Assembly: GCA_045636205.1 (NCBI GenBank)
Contig: JAZTXE010000042.1
Coordinates: 1-52,027, forward strand
Source of the DNA: JAZRUF01 sp045636205
Lineage (GTDB): Bacteria; Bacillota; Clostridia; Oscillospirales; JAAYXM01
Length of the DNA stretch: 52,027 nt
Direction of reading: 5' to 3'
The notes under the pieces were generated by a model that saw nothing but the letters and a program-made list of their open reading frames with translations, did not search any database and was not told the DNA's origin. The position numbers were made by a program, and so were the translations under genes. This document shows positions 14,705 through 23,369 of this stretch, in pieces; positions within the stretch are counted from its first letter, which is position 1; each line of letters opens with the position of its first letter.

Positions 14705-15319
14705 ATGTATGAAAAAGCTTTTGTAGCCGATAAATTGCGCCGTTGGGAAAAATTTTTGCGAAACTTCCGCCTTCCCATGTGGGAGGAAATCCCGAATTTA
14801 GGACTGTATATGGACCAGATAATCGTCTTGCTCACCGAGTATTTGGACTATTTACCGCCTGAAATCAAGGAAGATAAATATATCACCGCCTCTACTATAA
14901 ATAACTATGTTCGTATTAAGGCTATGCCTGAGCCTATTAAGAAAAAGTATTACCGCACGCATATTGCCTATCTGATAATGATATGCACACTTAAGCAAAC
15001 TCTAAACATCGCAACGCTCCAAAAACTTATTCCCGTAGGCATTGATGATGTGCAGGTGCGAAAAATATACAATGCATATGCCGAGCGCCATCGCGCCATG
15101 GCAGAACACTTTATTGAGCAAGTAAAACTCGCAGCTGCCCCAATTCTGGATGAGAATAATTCAGGTGATGCAACAAAACAAACAAACGACCTGATAGCCG
15201 CATCCGCAATAAGCGCAGGCTTTGCACGCTTGCTCTCAGAAAAGCTTTTGGCACTGAGTAATACTGATGACAATGCTGCTTCAAAACAAACAAAGGAGAA
15301 CCTCGCAGTAAATGACTAA
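14705..15319 (+). CDS. DUF1836 domain protein, probable DNA-binding regulator
   Basis: A 204-residue protein of the DUF1836 family, common in Firmicutes and thought to contain a MerR-like helix-turn-helix. Recognition rests on LPMWEEIPNLGLYMDQIIVL, followed by TASTINNYVRIKAMPEPIKKKYYRTHIAYLI. The helical middle (ATLQKLIPVGIDDVQVRKIY) fits the family too. The acidic, Gln/Asn-rich C-terminus is variable. The ribosome binding site is weak. The last 8 bases overlap the next gene, so the two are cotranslated. The target genes are unknown. Confidence 0.75.
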   Translation: MYEKAFVADKLRRWEKFLRNFRLPMWEEIPNLGLYMDQIIVLLTEYLDYLPPEIKEDKYITASTINNYVRIKAMPEPIKKKYYRTHIAYLIMICTLKQTLNIATLQKLIPVGIDDVQVRKIYNAYAERHRAMAEHFIEQVKLAAAPILDENNSGDATKQTNDLIAASAISAGFARLLSEKLLALSNTDDNAASKQTKENLAVND

Positions 15320-15893
15320 ATATTTTTTTGACAATAAAGACGTTATCGAAAAAGACTTTCTGTATGTATATTCGCCGGCCGCAGCACGTACAGGTGAGTT
15401 TCGCGATCGTGAAAATTCCATCACAAATTTCCCCGCCGGAAATGAAGATGAGTTTGACTATGTAAGCATAATTACAAAGAAGAAATACAGCGGCTGCGTA
15501 AAAATCTCCACTACCTGCCGTTTTGATAAGTTTGGTGCACCCTTAATAGTCTTTACAGACGACATCTCCACCAGTGCAGACGGTAAATGCACTTACGGAC
15601 TCCACTTCGAATGCGTGGCATACAAAGGCGGATGCAATATGTGGCGAATCGAGCCGGCTCCCGAGCGTATTGAGCGCCCGATAGCTACTTCAAAGATAGC
15701 CTTTGTGGATTTTGAAATTCCGGAAAAGAGCATTGTTGAAATGGCGCTTGAAATAAGCCAAAAAACAATGACTGCATGCGTAAACGGTGTTCATTTAAGC
15801 TGCACTCACCCGGATATTCCTGAAGAGTTCCATGTAGGCATAACCGCCTGCGAAGGTCCGAACTCATTTTTTAACCTTATAATAGAGGATTGA
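15312..15893 (+). CDS. Hypothetical protein, probable beta-sandwich
   Basis: A 193-residue protein I cannot assign. There is no signal peptide or membrane segment. The sequence is rich in predicted beta strands with many aromatic residues (SGCVKISTTCRFDKFGAPLI, YGLHFECVAYKGGCNMWRIE, TMTACVNGVHLSCTHPDIPE), which recalls concanavalin-like sandwiches used to bind carbohydrate. That is an impression only. The ATG overlaps the DUF1836 gene by 8 bases, with AAAGGAG inside the upstream gene 13 bases before it. It may have the same job or be the target of that regulator. Confidence 0.75.
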   Translation: MTKYFFDNKDVIEKDFLYVYSPAAARTGEFRDRENSITNFPAGNEDEFDYVSIITKKKYSGCVKISTTCRFDKFGAPLIVFTDDISTSADGKCTYGLHFECVAYKGGCNMWRIEPAPERIERPIATSKIAFVDFEIPEKSIVEMALEISQKTMTACVNGVHLSCTHPDIPEEFHVGITACEGPNSFFNLIIED

Positions 15894-15922
15894 TTTTTTA
15901 TCCCCCCTTCGCATACTCTCTG

Positions 15923-15951
15923 TTGCAATTTTTTTTACCGTATAGTATAAT
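15923..15951 (+). promoter_or_regulatory. Promoter of the ceramidase-like gene
   Basis: TTGCAA (15923-15928), a 17-base spacer and a perfect TATAAT (15946-15951), 66 bases before the ATG at 16017. Confidence 0.75.
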
Positions 15952-16016
15952 AATTACAGTGACTGGAAAAATTAGCGATTCGCTTTATATTTTGTGCATA
16001 CAAAGGAGAGGTAACC

Positions 16017-17351
16017 ATGAAAACAGGGTTTTCAAAAATTTGTATCAATCCCCCGTATAATGCACCGATTTCGGGATATTACGAGGAAAGACGCGTTAAG
16101 GGAATTCTTGACAACCTGTATGTCCGCGTAGCAGCTTTTGATGACGGCGAAAACCGTGCGGTAGTAATTGCAGTTGACGTACTTGAGCTTGCTCTTGAGT
16201 ATTTTGAGAAATACAAAATCATGATAAACGAAGCTACAGGCATTGATAAAAACGCGATATTCATAAACTGCTCACACACCCATACAGGTCCTATTGTAGG
16301 TAAGGATTTTGCGTCCGAGCGCGCAAGTACACCTGAGTATGACGAGTTTTTGGCAACAAGCGTGCGTGATGCTGCGGTTTATGCATTGGCTGACCTGCAT
16401 GAGTCGCGCATTGAAACAGCTTCCGCCCAAGCTAAAAACATATCATTTGTGCGCCGTTTCCGCATGAAGGATGGCTCAGTTGCAACCAACCCGGGAGTTA
16501 ACAACCCGAATATTGACCATGCACTCGGTGAGCCGAATGAAACTGTTAAGCTGGTAAAAATTATTCGTGACGGCGCGGATGACATATTCATCGTAAACTT
16601 CGGAACGCACCCGGATTCCATCGGAGGAGAGTATATCAGCGCGGATTACATGGGATATGTCTGCTCTATTTTGGAGAGGGCAGTACCCGGAACAAAGTGC
16701 ATGTTTCTCCTGGCACCGCAGGGTGATGTAAACCATGTAAATGTAAACCCGACTCCGGGCGAGGCGGCAATTTCCAAGATTGATTTTGACAGCGTACCCA
16801 GAAGCCTTGCTCATTCAGAGCATATGGGACGAATTATTGCAGGCGCAGTGCTGTCGGTCTGCTCAATAACCGAACCCATTAAGACGGATAAAATTGCATT
16901 TGCATCAAAGGATATTAATCTTCCGTCACATCCTGAGAATGACCGTCTTGACGAGGCTCGTCATATCCACGAGTTGTATGAAGCAGGCAGATGCGATGAG
17001 CTTCCGTATAAGGAAATGGAGCTTACTACAATCGTTGCAGAAGCTGAGCGCATACTCAAGTTAGAAAACGGACCTGATTCGTTCCCGTTTGTCCTTTCTG
17101 CCATAAAGATAGGCGATCTGGTGTTTGCAGGAATCGGTGGTGAGGCATTTACTGATATAGGTAACCGCATTTGCGCGGACTCGCCGTTTAAAGAGACTAT
17201 ACTTTGCTGCCTTACAAACAACTGCGGCGGATATATCCCGACTACCAAGGCATACTCCGAGGGCGGTTATGAGGCAAAAAGCTCATCTCTCGCACCCGGT
17301 GGCGATGATATTATGGTAAACGGAATGATTGAGCTTTTAGCTTCACTCTGA
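16017..17351 (+). CDS. Neutral/alkaline ceramidase-like hydrolase
   Basis: A 444-residue protein with the N-terminal fold of neutral/alkaline non-lysosomal ceramidases, zinc amidases. It starts MKTGFSKICINPPYNAPISG behind AAAGGAGAGG. The zinc-ligand motif NCSHTHTGP is at about 84-92, and a further His is in NFGTHPDSIGGEYISADYMG. The usual C-terminal immunoglobulin-like domain and signal peptide of secreted ceramidases are absent, so the enzyme is cytoplasmic and may act on another amide or polar substrate. Clostridial genomes often carry such short members annotated only as hypothetical. The next gene lies 38 bases downstream and may be cotranscribed. Confidence 0.7.
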   Translation: MKTGFSKICINPPYNAPISGYYEERRVKGILDNLYVRVAAFDDGENRAVVIAVDVLELALEYFEKYKIMINEATGIDKNAIFINCSHTHTGPIVGKDFASERASTPEYDEFLATSVRDAAVYALADLHESRIETASAQAKNISFVRRFRMKDGSVATNPGVNNPNIDHALGEPNETVKLVKIIRDGADDIFIVNFGTHPDSIGGEYISADYMGYVCSILERAVPGTKCMFLLAPQGDVNHVNVNPTPGEAAISKIDFDSVPRSLAHSEHMGRIIAGAVLSVCSITEPIKTDKIAFASKDINLPSHPENDRLDEARHIHELYEAGRCDELPYKEMELTTIVAEAERILKLENGPDSFPFVLSAIKIGDLVFAGIGGEAFTDIGNRICADSPFKETILCCLTNNCGGYIPTTKAYSEGGYEAKSSSLAPGGDDIMVNGMIELLASL

Positions 17352-17389
17352 ACCTGATTTTTGCAATATACTGCGGTTGAGAAAATATT

Positions 17390-18055
17390 ATGTCTATACT
17401 TGATTCTATAAAATTCAGGATGTGCTCTTTTAAGATCCCGCTATTATCGGGTAGCTCATTCCCACGTATTTTGGGAAAGAAGTTCCCGGATTTGGTTCTA
17501 AATGAGCTGGATGGAATGACGCTCTCTGTTCCGGTTGATATATTTATATCATATATTACAAAAGCAGAAACACCGGATGCATTGCTCAGGCGATTTAATG
17601 AAGCTGAGTTCTTTATAAGATACATTGGAAGGCGTACAATCACTGCGATGCAGAAAGACTATGCAAATGAGCTTTTGAAGATAATAGTGCGTCAGCGTGA
17701 GGTTTTAATCCTCTCTTTCATCCGCTTTTGGTCGCAGACCGGAAACGTCCGCGCTTTGAAAGGACTTCTTCGCCATCTTGATGAGCTATCATACAGCCTG
17801 CAGGCATCCCTGAAGCATGAACTTGTGGCTTGGGAGATTTATACATACTGCAGTGTGCGTTTTCAAAACAGCAACCGCACGTACTACTATATAAGTGACG
17901 ATGAAACACTGTGTATAGGTGATACGGTTTTGGTTCCCACAGGTGAGAATAATACACTGACTCCGGCAGAGATTGTAAAAATCACAAGGCATACATATGA
18001 AACTGTCCCTCTTCCGCTCAGCGCGACAAAGAAAATACACAGCCGTATTGAATAA
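17390..18055 (+). CDS. Hypothetical protein, 221 residues
   Basis: I do not recognise the whole protein. The N-terminal two thirds look mainly helical (ALLRRFNEAEFFIRYIGRRT, KGLLRHLDELSYSLQASLKH). The C-terminal 60 residues form a small beta domain (YYYISDDETLCIGDTVLVP, then PLSATKKIHSRIE) that resembles a short domain found at the ends of many unrelated clostridial hypotheticals. There is no signal peptide or membrane helix. It follows the ceramidase-like gene with a weak ribosome binding site and is closed by a strong terminator. No function can be given. Confidence 0.7.
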   Translation: MSILDSIKFRMCSFKIPLLSGSSFPRILGKKFPDLVLNELDGMTLSVPVDIFISYITKAETPDALLRRFNEAEFFIRYIGRRTITAMQKDYANELLKIIVRQREVLILSFIRFWSQTGNVRALKGLLRHLDELSYSLQASLKHELVAWEIYTYCSVRFQNSNRTYYYISDDETLCIGDTVLVPTGENNTLTPAEIVKITRHTYETVPLPLSATKKIHSRIE

Positions 18056-18058
18056 TTA

Positions 18059-18085
18059 AAGCACCGCCTTAATAAGGCGGTGCTT
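18059..18085. terminator. Bidirectional terminator
   Basis: AAGCACCGCCTT (18059-18070) pairs with AAGGCGGTGCTT (18074-18085), a 12-bp stem with a 3-base loop between two convergent genes. Confidence 0.8.
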
Positions 18086-18106
18086 ACTATTGCATCTTAT
18101 GAATGG

Positions 18107-18568
18107 TTATGAGTTTATTTTTTCAATAAGAACATAGTAACTCGAATCAGGTATCCGACGGCAGATATAAGAAATACCGTCTTTTTCCCAGCGCGCCATG
18201 AAATCAAGCTCTTCGCTCTCGTTCTGCACAATAATAGGCGAAATATCCAGATGATAGGAAACCGCGTTTATAAGCTCCTCCTTATCAACACCCGGGAATG
18301 TGGCAACAATTTGCGCGACGTCCTCATCGTCTGAGAACATGTACTCCACCTGCGCAGACATTCCAAAAAGCTCTTCTTCATATTTGCGTTGCTGGATGAC
18401 GCTCTCTCCGTCAATCTCATAGCTGACTGCATCTCCCTTGCCACGTGCGGAGACAAGAGCTTCATCGCTCGCTCCCAAAAGCTCCTGCGTCGGTACTTTC
18501 GAAGACGATGCGCATCCTGCCGCAAGAAGTAAGACAATTAATAAAAGAAGAAAAATTTTCTTTTTCAT
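18107..18568 (-). CDS. Small lipoprotein of unknown function
   Basis: A 153-residue lipoprotein. The signal peptide is MKKKIFLLLLIVLLLAAGCA with a lipobox LAAGC, so Cys 19 should be lipidated and the protein anchored on the outer face of the membrane. The mature part is acidic with two predicted repeating alpha/beta segments. There is no domain I recognise. It lies 17 bases after the large membrane protein gene at 18586-20271, so the two probably form an operon and may work together at the cell surface. Confidence 0.8.
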   Translation of the reverse strand: MKKKIFLLLLIVLLLAAGCASSSKVPTQELLGASDEALVSARGKGDAVSYEIDGESVIQQRKYEEELFGMSAQVEYMFSDDEDVAQIVATFPGVDKEELINAVSYHLDISPIIVQNESEELDFMARWEKDGISYICRRIPDSSYYVLIEKINS

Positions 18569-18585
18569 AAAATCACCGTATCCTT

Positions 18586-20271
18586 TTAACTGTGGCTTAT
18601 TTCAACCGCGCGGCGAAGTGCCCCCTCTGACTTTTCATCATATACGATATTTACCGAATCACCTACGTTAAGGATAACCGCGAGTTCACTGTCCGCCGCG
18701 GAAATGACGTAATACGACACATCATTTGCAAGACGGATGTAGTACATGGTATTTCCGCCAATTACCGCCGAGCGTATCTCGGAAACAACTCCGGAAACCG
18801 TAGTCTCTACAGGAGCAGCGCTCTGGGTAATGCCGTGCTGAAGCATCAGGCGGATATATTCCTTCTCACACTCAGCAACCGTATTTCCGGTAGCTACAAT
18901 CTGATACTGCGAAACATTAACCATAGCATACATCTTGACAAGTTCAGCTCTGTCCTTGAGTGCCATAAAGTATGTCGGCTGAGAGGAAATATTGAGAAGC
19001 AGCGGGAATGTAGCCGCGTAACCCAGATGCTGAACAACGCCTTGTGCGGATGCCATGGCAGAGTATTCGGCTGCGCCTGCGCAGGAATAATATCTGGTCT
19101 CCTTTGTGCGCTGGTTTGACAAAATAAAACCGACGTTTGACTGGTCTCCGCCAACCGATGTGATGCCGGTATATACCCAAATATCGTCGTTTAACGCGAT
19201 ATAGTTATATCCGTCTGTCGTAACAGTTACGTCCTTCTGACCGAATATTGAGTTAAAGAATCCGTTGCGGTAGGTTCCGTAATAGTCGTACTGCTCGATG
19301 ATAAGCGCGGCTGTGTATACACGGTCAACCCAAGTCGGGATTTCCTCAGGAGAATAGTATTTGCTCTCGCCCGTGCAAGCGTTCACGAGTACCGCGCCGC
19401 TTATGTCCTCGCCACCGAAAAGACCGATTCTCTTTACTATGCGCGGGCATACCCAGTACGGATTTCCGTCTTCATCCACTTCAAATGTCGCATTTCCGAA
19501 CATATATGTGGGATAATTAAAGCGCAGATGTCTATCCAAATAACGCCCGAAAAGCTCGGTTTTCGAGTACTTTATGCCGTTTTCCAGGCGAACCACGTCT
19601 ACATTTTGGGTTACCATATCGATGACTATATATGCAGGCAATCCTCTGCTGCGGTTATTAAACCACTTTATAACATCACCGTACTCCAGGCATGCAACAC
19701 GCACCGGACGGTTATTGTAATTAATCTGTGTATAATCATCCGAAACCTCGAACTGGCTAACCATGTCCGCGAGCTCACCGAGTTTGCGGTCACCCAGTCG
19801 CTCTGCGGAGTCCTCATCGAGCATCGGTATTTTATCGTAAGAAATCTCCGTAACCTCGCTTGCAAAATTACCGGGTTCGACTTTGAGAAGGTTTTTATAC
19901 GAATTTGCACGAAGAAGCGGCCATGAGGATACCGTGCCGACTATTCCGACCGCAACAAGCAATAAAATTACTATGCCGCTTACTTTGCACTGGCTTTTGA
20001 CATATTTAAAATATTCCTTGGCACCACCCTGCACACTCGCCTGAAATCCGGAGGTTATAAGTGAGCATATGATGTACACTCCGCATAAGATGCCGATAAA
20101 CGTATAAAACTCCTGCGCCTGCGGATTTATTGCGGGAAGCGATACGTAAAAATACACCGCGGCAAATATGAGCGTCACCAAAACATTTACCAAAATCCGT
20201 GTCGCACGGCTGCGAATTGCAAATTTCTTAGGCTCCTGTGCATTGCTGTAATCAAAGCCTGTTTTGAACAT
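18586..20271 (-). CDS. Large conserved-type membrane protein, function unknown
   Basis: A 561-residue protein. Three hydrophobic segments lie near residues 27-47, 58-75 and 98-118 (the last GIVILLLVAVGIVGTVSSWP). The remaining 440 residues are probably extracytoplasmic and contain repeated beta motifs (DVVRLENGIKYSKTELFGRY, YLDRHLRFNYPTYMFGN, GGEDISGAVLVNACTGESKY) and an OB-like end (VGDSVNIVYDEKSEGALRRA). Clostridial relatives are generally unnamed. The ATG at 20271 follows GAGAGGAG. It heads an operon with the lipoprotein gene. A cell-envelope role is inference. Confidence 0.75.
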   Translation of the reverse strand: MFKTGFDYSNAQEPKKFAIRSRATRILVNVLVTLIFAAVYFYVSLPAINPQAQEFYTFIGILCGVYIICSLITSGFQASVQGGAKEYFKYVKSQCKVSGIVILLLVAVGIVGTVSSWPLLRANSYKNLLKVEPGNFASEVTEISYDKIPMLDEDSAERLGDRKLGELADMVSQFEVSDDYTQINYNNRPVRVACLEYGDVIKWFNNRSRGLPAYIVIDMVTQNVDVVRLENGIKYSKTELFGRYLDRHLRFNYPTYMFGNATFEVDEDGNPYWVCPRIVKRIGLFGGEDISGAVLVNACTGESKYYSPEEIPTWVDRVYTAALIIEQYDYYGTYRNGFFNSIFGQKDVTVTTDGYNYIALNDDIWVYTGITSVGGDQSNVGFILSNQRTKETRYYSCAGAAEYSAMASAQGVVQHLGYAATFPLLLNISSQPTYFMALKDRAELVKMYAMVNVSQYQIVATGNTVAECEKEYIRLMLQHGITQSAAPVETTVSGVVSEIRSAVIGGNTMYYIRLANDVSYYVISAADSELAVILNVGDSVNIVYDEKSEGALRRAVEISHS

Positions 20272-20308
20272 TCTGTCATTCTCCTCTCGTTTGTCTTATC
20301 TTAAGATT

Positions 20309-20337
20309 ATTATACATTCCTTTTTTAAAAACTACAA
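20309..20337 (-). promoter_or_regulatory. Promoter of the membrane protein-lipoprotein operon
   Basis: On the minus strand TTGTAG (20337-20332), a 17-base spacer and TATAAT (20314-20309), 38 bases before the ATG. Confidence 0.65.
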
Positions 20338-20444
20338 CAACTGTTTTTTTATTTTCAAATTATGTCCGTTTAAAAAATAATTATTGACGTTTTGGGATTT
20401 TAATGTCATCCTTAAATAAGAAGATGCATACGGAGGTATATAAA

Positions 20445-21341
20445 ATGATTTATACGGTTACTCTCAACCCCTCACTTGACTATACTGTTTGGACACGAAA
20501 CTTTTCTGCAGGAAGGATAAATCGTACAGAGGATGAGAAAATATATCCGGGTGGAAAAGGAATAAATGTATCGGTAGTTCTTAAAAACTTAGGGTTTGAC
20601 AGCTTAGCACTGGGATTTTGCGCAGGCTTTACAGGTGCTGAGATAAAAAGGCTTTTGTCTGAACTTGGGTGTATGGAGGATTTTATCGACATCCCCGGTA
20701 AAACCTCACGCATAAATATAAAGCTTAAATCCGATACCGAAACCGAAATAAACGCGCGGGGTCCAAGAATTCCGGAAAGTGCTGTTGGTGAGCTCTTTTC
20801 GAAAATTGAAAAGATTTCCGACGGAGATATTTTAATTCTTGCCGGCAGTATTCCTGCAGGACTTCCTGCAGATTTGTACATGCTTATTTTGGAGCGCCTT
20901 CGCGAAAAAAATGTGCGCACGGTTGTAGATGCATCGGGTGAGCTTCTTTTAAATACGCTTAATTACCGCCCGTTTCTCATAAAGCCGAATCTTGATGAGT
21001 TGTGCGAGGTGTGCAATCGTAACCTCACTTCAAAGGAAGAGATAGTTTCTGCCGCAAAAGAGCTTCAGATACGCGGAGCACAAAACGTGCTCGTCTCTTT
21101 AGCCGGTGACGGAGCAATCCTCGTATGCGAGAATGGCGAGGTGCTCAGTGCGCTGCCGCCTTCGGGAAAGGTTGTAAACTCGGTCGGCGCCGGAGATTCA
21201 ATGGTGGCAGGCTTTATTGCAGGCTTTTTAAGTAAGGAAGATTATTCCGTGGCTTTTAAGCTCGCACTCTGCGCAGGAAGTGCCTCGGCATTTAATGAAT
21301 GGCTTGCCACAAAAGAGGATATACTTAAGTTACTTGAATAA
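20445..21341 (+). CDS. fruK: 1-phosphofructokinase family sugar kinase
   Basis: PfkB-family kinase, 298 residues, most like 1-phosphofructokinase, which converts fructose 1-phosphate to fructose 1,6-bisphosphate with ATP. The start MIYTVTLNPSLDYTVW, PGGKGINVSVVLKNLG (substrate-binding signature 1), and VNSVGAGDSMVAGF with the catalytic Asp near the C-terminus are visible. The ATG at 20445 has GGAGG 8 bases upstream; an ATG 14 codons earlier does not. It is followed after 17 bases by ptsH and then ptsI, which fits a PTS sugar pathway, but no EII fructose permease gene is present. Tagatose-6-phosphate kinase activity is a possible alternative. Confidence 0.85.
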   Translation: MIYTVTLNPSLDYTVWTRNFSAGRINRTEDEKIYPGGKGINVSVVLKNLGFDSLALGFCAGFTGAEIKRLLSELGCMEDFIDIPGKTSRINIKLKSDTETEINARGPRIPESAVGELFSKIEKISDGDILILAGSIPAGLPADLYMLILERLREKNVRTVVDASGELLLNTLNYRPFLIKPNLDELCEVCNRNLTSKEEIVSAAKELQIRGAQNVLVSLAGDGAILVCENGEVLSALPPSGKVVNSVGAGDSMVAGFIAGFLSKEDYSVAFKLALCAGSASAFNEWLATKEDILKLLE

Positions 21342-21358
21342 AAAAGGAGAATTATTTG

Positions 21359-21616
21359 ATGAAATCATTCGAATACACCATAAGCGATCCAGATGGGATT
21401 CACGCTCGCCCCGCGGGTCTTCTGGTCAAGGAAGCTTCAAAATACAAAAGCACAATCACCGTATCAAAATACGGAACCACCGCCGATTTGAAGAGAATTT
21501 TCTCGGTTATGTCATTAGGCGTAAAGTCAGGTGATACGGTGACAGTAGAAGTAACCGGACCTGATGAGAACCCGGCTTTGGAAGCTATAAAAGCTCTGTT
21601 CTCGGAGAATTTATAG
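21359..21616 (+). CDS. ptsH: Phosphocarrier protein HPr lacking the Ser46 site
   Basis: The phosphoryl carrier between enzyme I and PTS permeases, 85 residues. The active-site histidine is His 15 in GIHARPAG. Aligned without gaps to Firmicutes HPr, the regulatory segment KSIMGVMSLG reads KRIFSVMSLG, so position 46, phosphorylated by HPr kinase for CcpA-dependent catabolite control, is Arg instead of Ser. A serine is present at position 49. The ATG at 21359 is chosen over an adjacent TTG because AAGGAG lies 9-10 bases upstream. It is the second gene of a fruK-ptsH-ptsI operon. Confidence 0.93.
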   Translation: MKSFEYTISDPDGIHARPAGLLVKEASKYKSTITVSKYGTTADLKRIFSVMSLGVKSGDTVTVEVTGPDENPALEAIKALFSENL

Positions 21617-21642
21617 CTAAAAACAAAAGGGGGTTAACCTTA

Positions 21643-23274
21643 ATGATAACTCTTCGTGGTAAAGGTGTATTCGGAGGAATTGCAATAGGTAGACTGCACT
21701 TCTATAACCGACGTAAAGTGAAGATAAAGCGCATGCGTATAGAGGATACAGAAGCTGAAATTGCGCGCTTTGAAGATGCAAAAGAACGCGCAGAGGATAG
21801 CCTTAAGGCTCTGTATGAAAAGGCGCTCCACGAGGTCGGTCAGGCGAATGCGGCGATATTTGAAATACATCAGATGATGTTAAACGATGAGGACTTTTGT
21901 GATGCGATAAGGCATGTTATATCATCACAGCAGGTAAATGTCGAGTACGCGGTAGGTGTCACGTCTGACAGATTTTCTGAGATGTTCTCCGCAATGGAGG
22001 ACTCGTATATGCGAGCACGCGCTGCAGATGTGCGTGATGTCTCAGAGCGGCTTTTAAATGTCCTGCAAGGGATAGTGCATGAGGATATTGCAAGTGAGGA
22101 CTCAATGATAATAGCGGCTGATGACCTGGTTCCGAGCGAAACCGTTCAGCTTGATAAAAACAAGGTTCTCGCGTTTGTAACCCGCAAAGGGTCTGCCAAT
22201 TCCCACACTGCAATTCTCGCGCGTACTATGAATATCCCGGCGATAGTGAGCATGGGGGATGCACTCCAAGACTCGTTTGACGGTAAGCTCGCGATAGTTG
22301 ACGGCTTTACCGGCACCCTCTACCTTGAGCCGGACGAGAAGACACTCTCAGACATGACGGCGCGCCGTGCGGCAGAGCTTGAGAAGGCAGAACTTTTAAA
22401 ATCACTTAAAGGGCTTGACAATGTAACCCTTGACGGCACTAAGATAGAGGTTTTTACCAATATAGGAAATCCCTCAGATTTGGGCGCGGTGCTTGAAAAT
22501 GACGCAGGCGGAATAGGACTTCTCCGAAGTGAGTTTCTGTATCTTGAGGCAGACGATTACCCGGACGAAGAAACTCAGTTTATCGCGTATAAAACCGTGC
22601 TTGAAACCATGGCGGGAAAAAAAGCCGTTATACGCACGCTTGACATCGGTGCAGACAAGCAAGCTGACTATTTTAATCTGCCATGTGAAGAAAACCCCGC
22701 ACTCGGATTTCGCGCGATACGCATATGCCTTGAGCGCAGAGAAATATTTAAAACCCAGTTGCGTGCACTTTATCGCGCATCCTCTTTCGGAACACTTGCG
22801 ATAATGTTTCCGATGATAACCTCAGTCGAAGAGGTTTTAGAGATAAAGCGCATTATATCCGAGGTAAAGGCAGAGCTTGACCGTGAGAAAATAAAGTATT
22901 CACCGAATGTTGAAATCGGCGTGATGATAGAAACACCGGCTGCGGCGGTAATTTCCGATTTAATAGCTAAGGAAGTGGATTTCTTTAGCGTCGGCACGAA
23001 CGATTTAAGCCAGTATACAATGGCGATAGACCGCCAGAACCAACAGCTTGAGGAATTCTTCAATCCGCACCACCCCGCGGTATTGCGTCTGATTGAGTTT
23101 GCAGCTCTAAAAGCTCATGAAAATGGGATATGGATAGGTATATGCGGTGAGCTTGCCGCCGACCTTGAGCTGACCGAATGGTTTTTAAAAATCGGTGTGG
23201 ACGAGCTTTCGGTCTCCCCTGGTTATGTACTCGCTCTGCGTAAACGAATACGTGAAATAAATTTGAAAGAATAA
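21643..23274 (+). CDS. ptsI: PTS enzyme I (phosphoenolpyruvate-protein phosphotransferase)
   Basis: Takes phosphate from phosphoenolpyruvate and passes it to HPr. It has 543 residues, slightly shorter than the usual 570. The start MITLRGKGVFGGIAIGRLHF, the phosphohistidine motif GSANSHTAILARTMNIPAIV with His 188, the PEP-binding segment GIGLLRSEFLYLEADDYPDE, the SVGTNDLSQYTMAIDR motif, and the active-site Cys in IGICGELAADLELTEWF are all visible. It lies 26 bases after ptsH and ends in a terminator whose stem contains the stop codon. Confidence 0.95.
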   Translation: MITLRGKGVFGGIAIGRLHFYNRRKVKIKRMRIEDTEAEIARFEDAKERAEDSLKALYEKALHEVGQANAAIFEIHQMMLNDEDFCDAIRHVISSQQVNVEYAVGVTSDRFSEMFSAMEDSYMRARAADVRDVSERLLNVLQGIVHEDIASEDSMIIAADDLVPSETVQLDKNKVLAFVTRKGSANSHTAILARTMNIPAIVSMGDALQDSFDGKLAIVDGFTGTLYLEPDEKTLSDMTARRAAELEKAELLKSLKGLDNVTLDGTKIEVFTNIGNPSDLGAVLENDAGGIGLLRSEFLYLEADDYPDEETQFIAYKTVLETMAGKKAVIRTLDIGADKQADYFNLPCEENPALGFRAIRICLERREIFKTQLRALYRASSFGTLAIMFPMITSVEEVLEIKRIISEVKAELDREKIKYSPNVEIGVMIETPAAAVISDLIAKEVDFFSVGTNDLSQYTMAIDRQNQQLEEFFNPHHPAVLRLIEFAALKAHENGIWIGICGELAADLELTEWFLKIGVDELSVSPGYVLALRKRIREINLKE

Positions 23275-23298
23275 GCCTTCACGCTTATTCTTTTTTAT
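23267..23298 (+). terminator. Terminator of the fruK-ptsH-ptsI operon
   Basis: AAGAATAAGC (23267-23276) pairs with GCTTATTCTT (23283-23292) and is followed by more T. The ptsI stop codon at 23272-23274 lies inside the 5' arm. Confidence 0.85.
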
Positions 23299-23369
23299 AT
23301 GTACAAATCCGTCAAAATCCTGTATAATAACAAGTAATGTGAAAATTATTATTCGGAGGATTAATCAGA

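Noticed and set aside
20376..20444. Promoter upstream of fruK built on TTGACG at about 20390.
   Set aside because: No -10 box at an acceptable spacing could be found.
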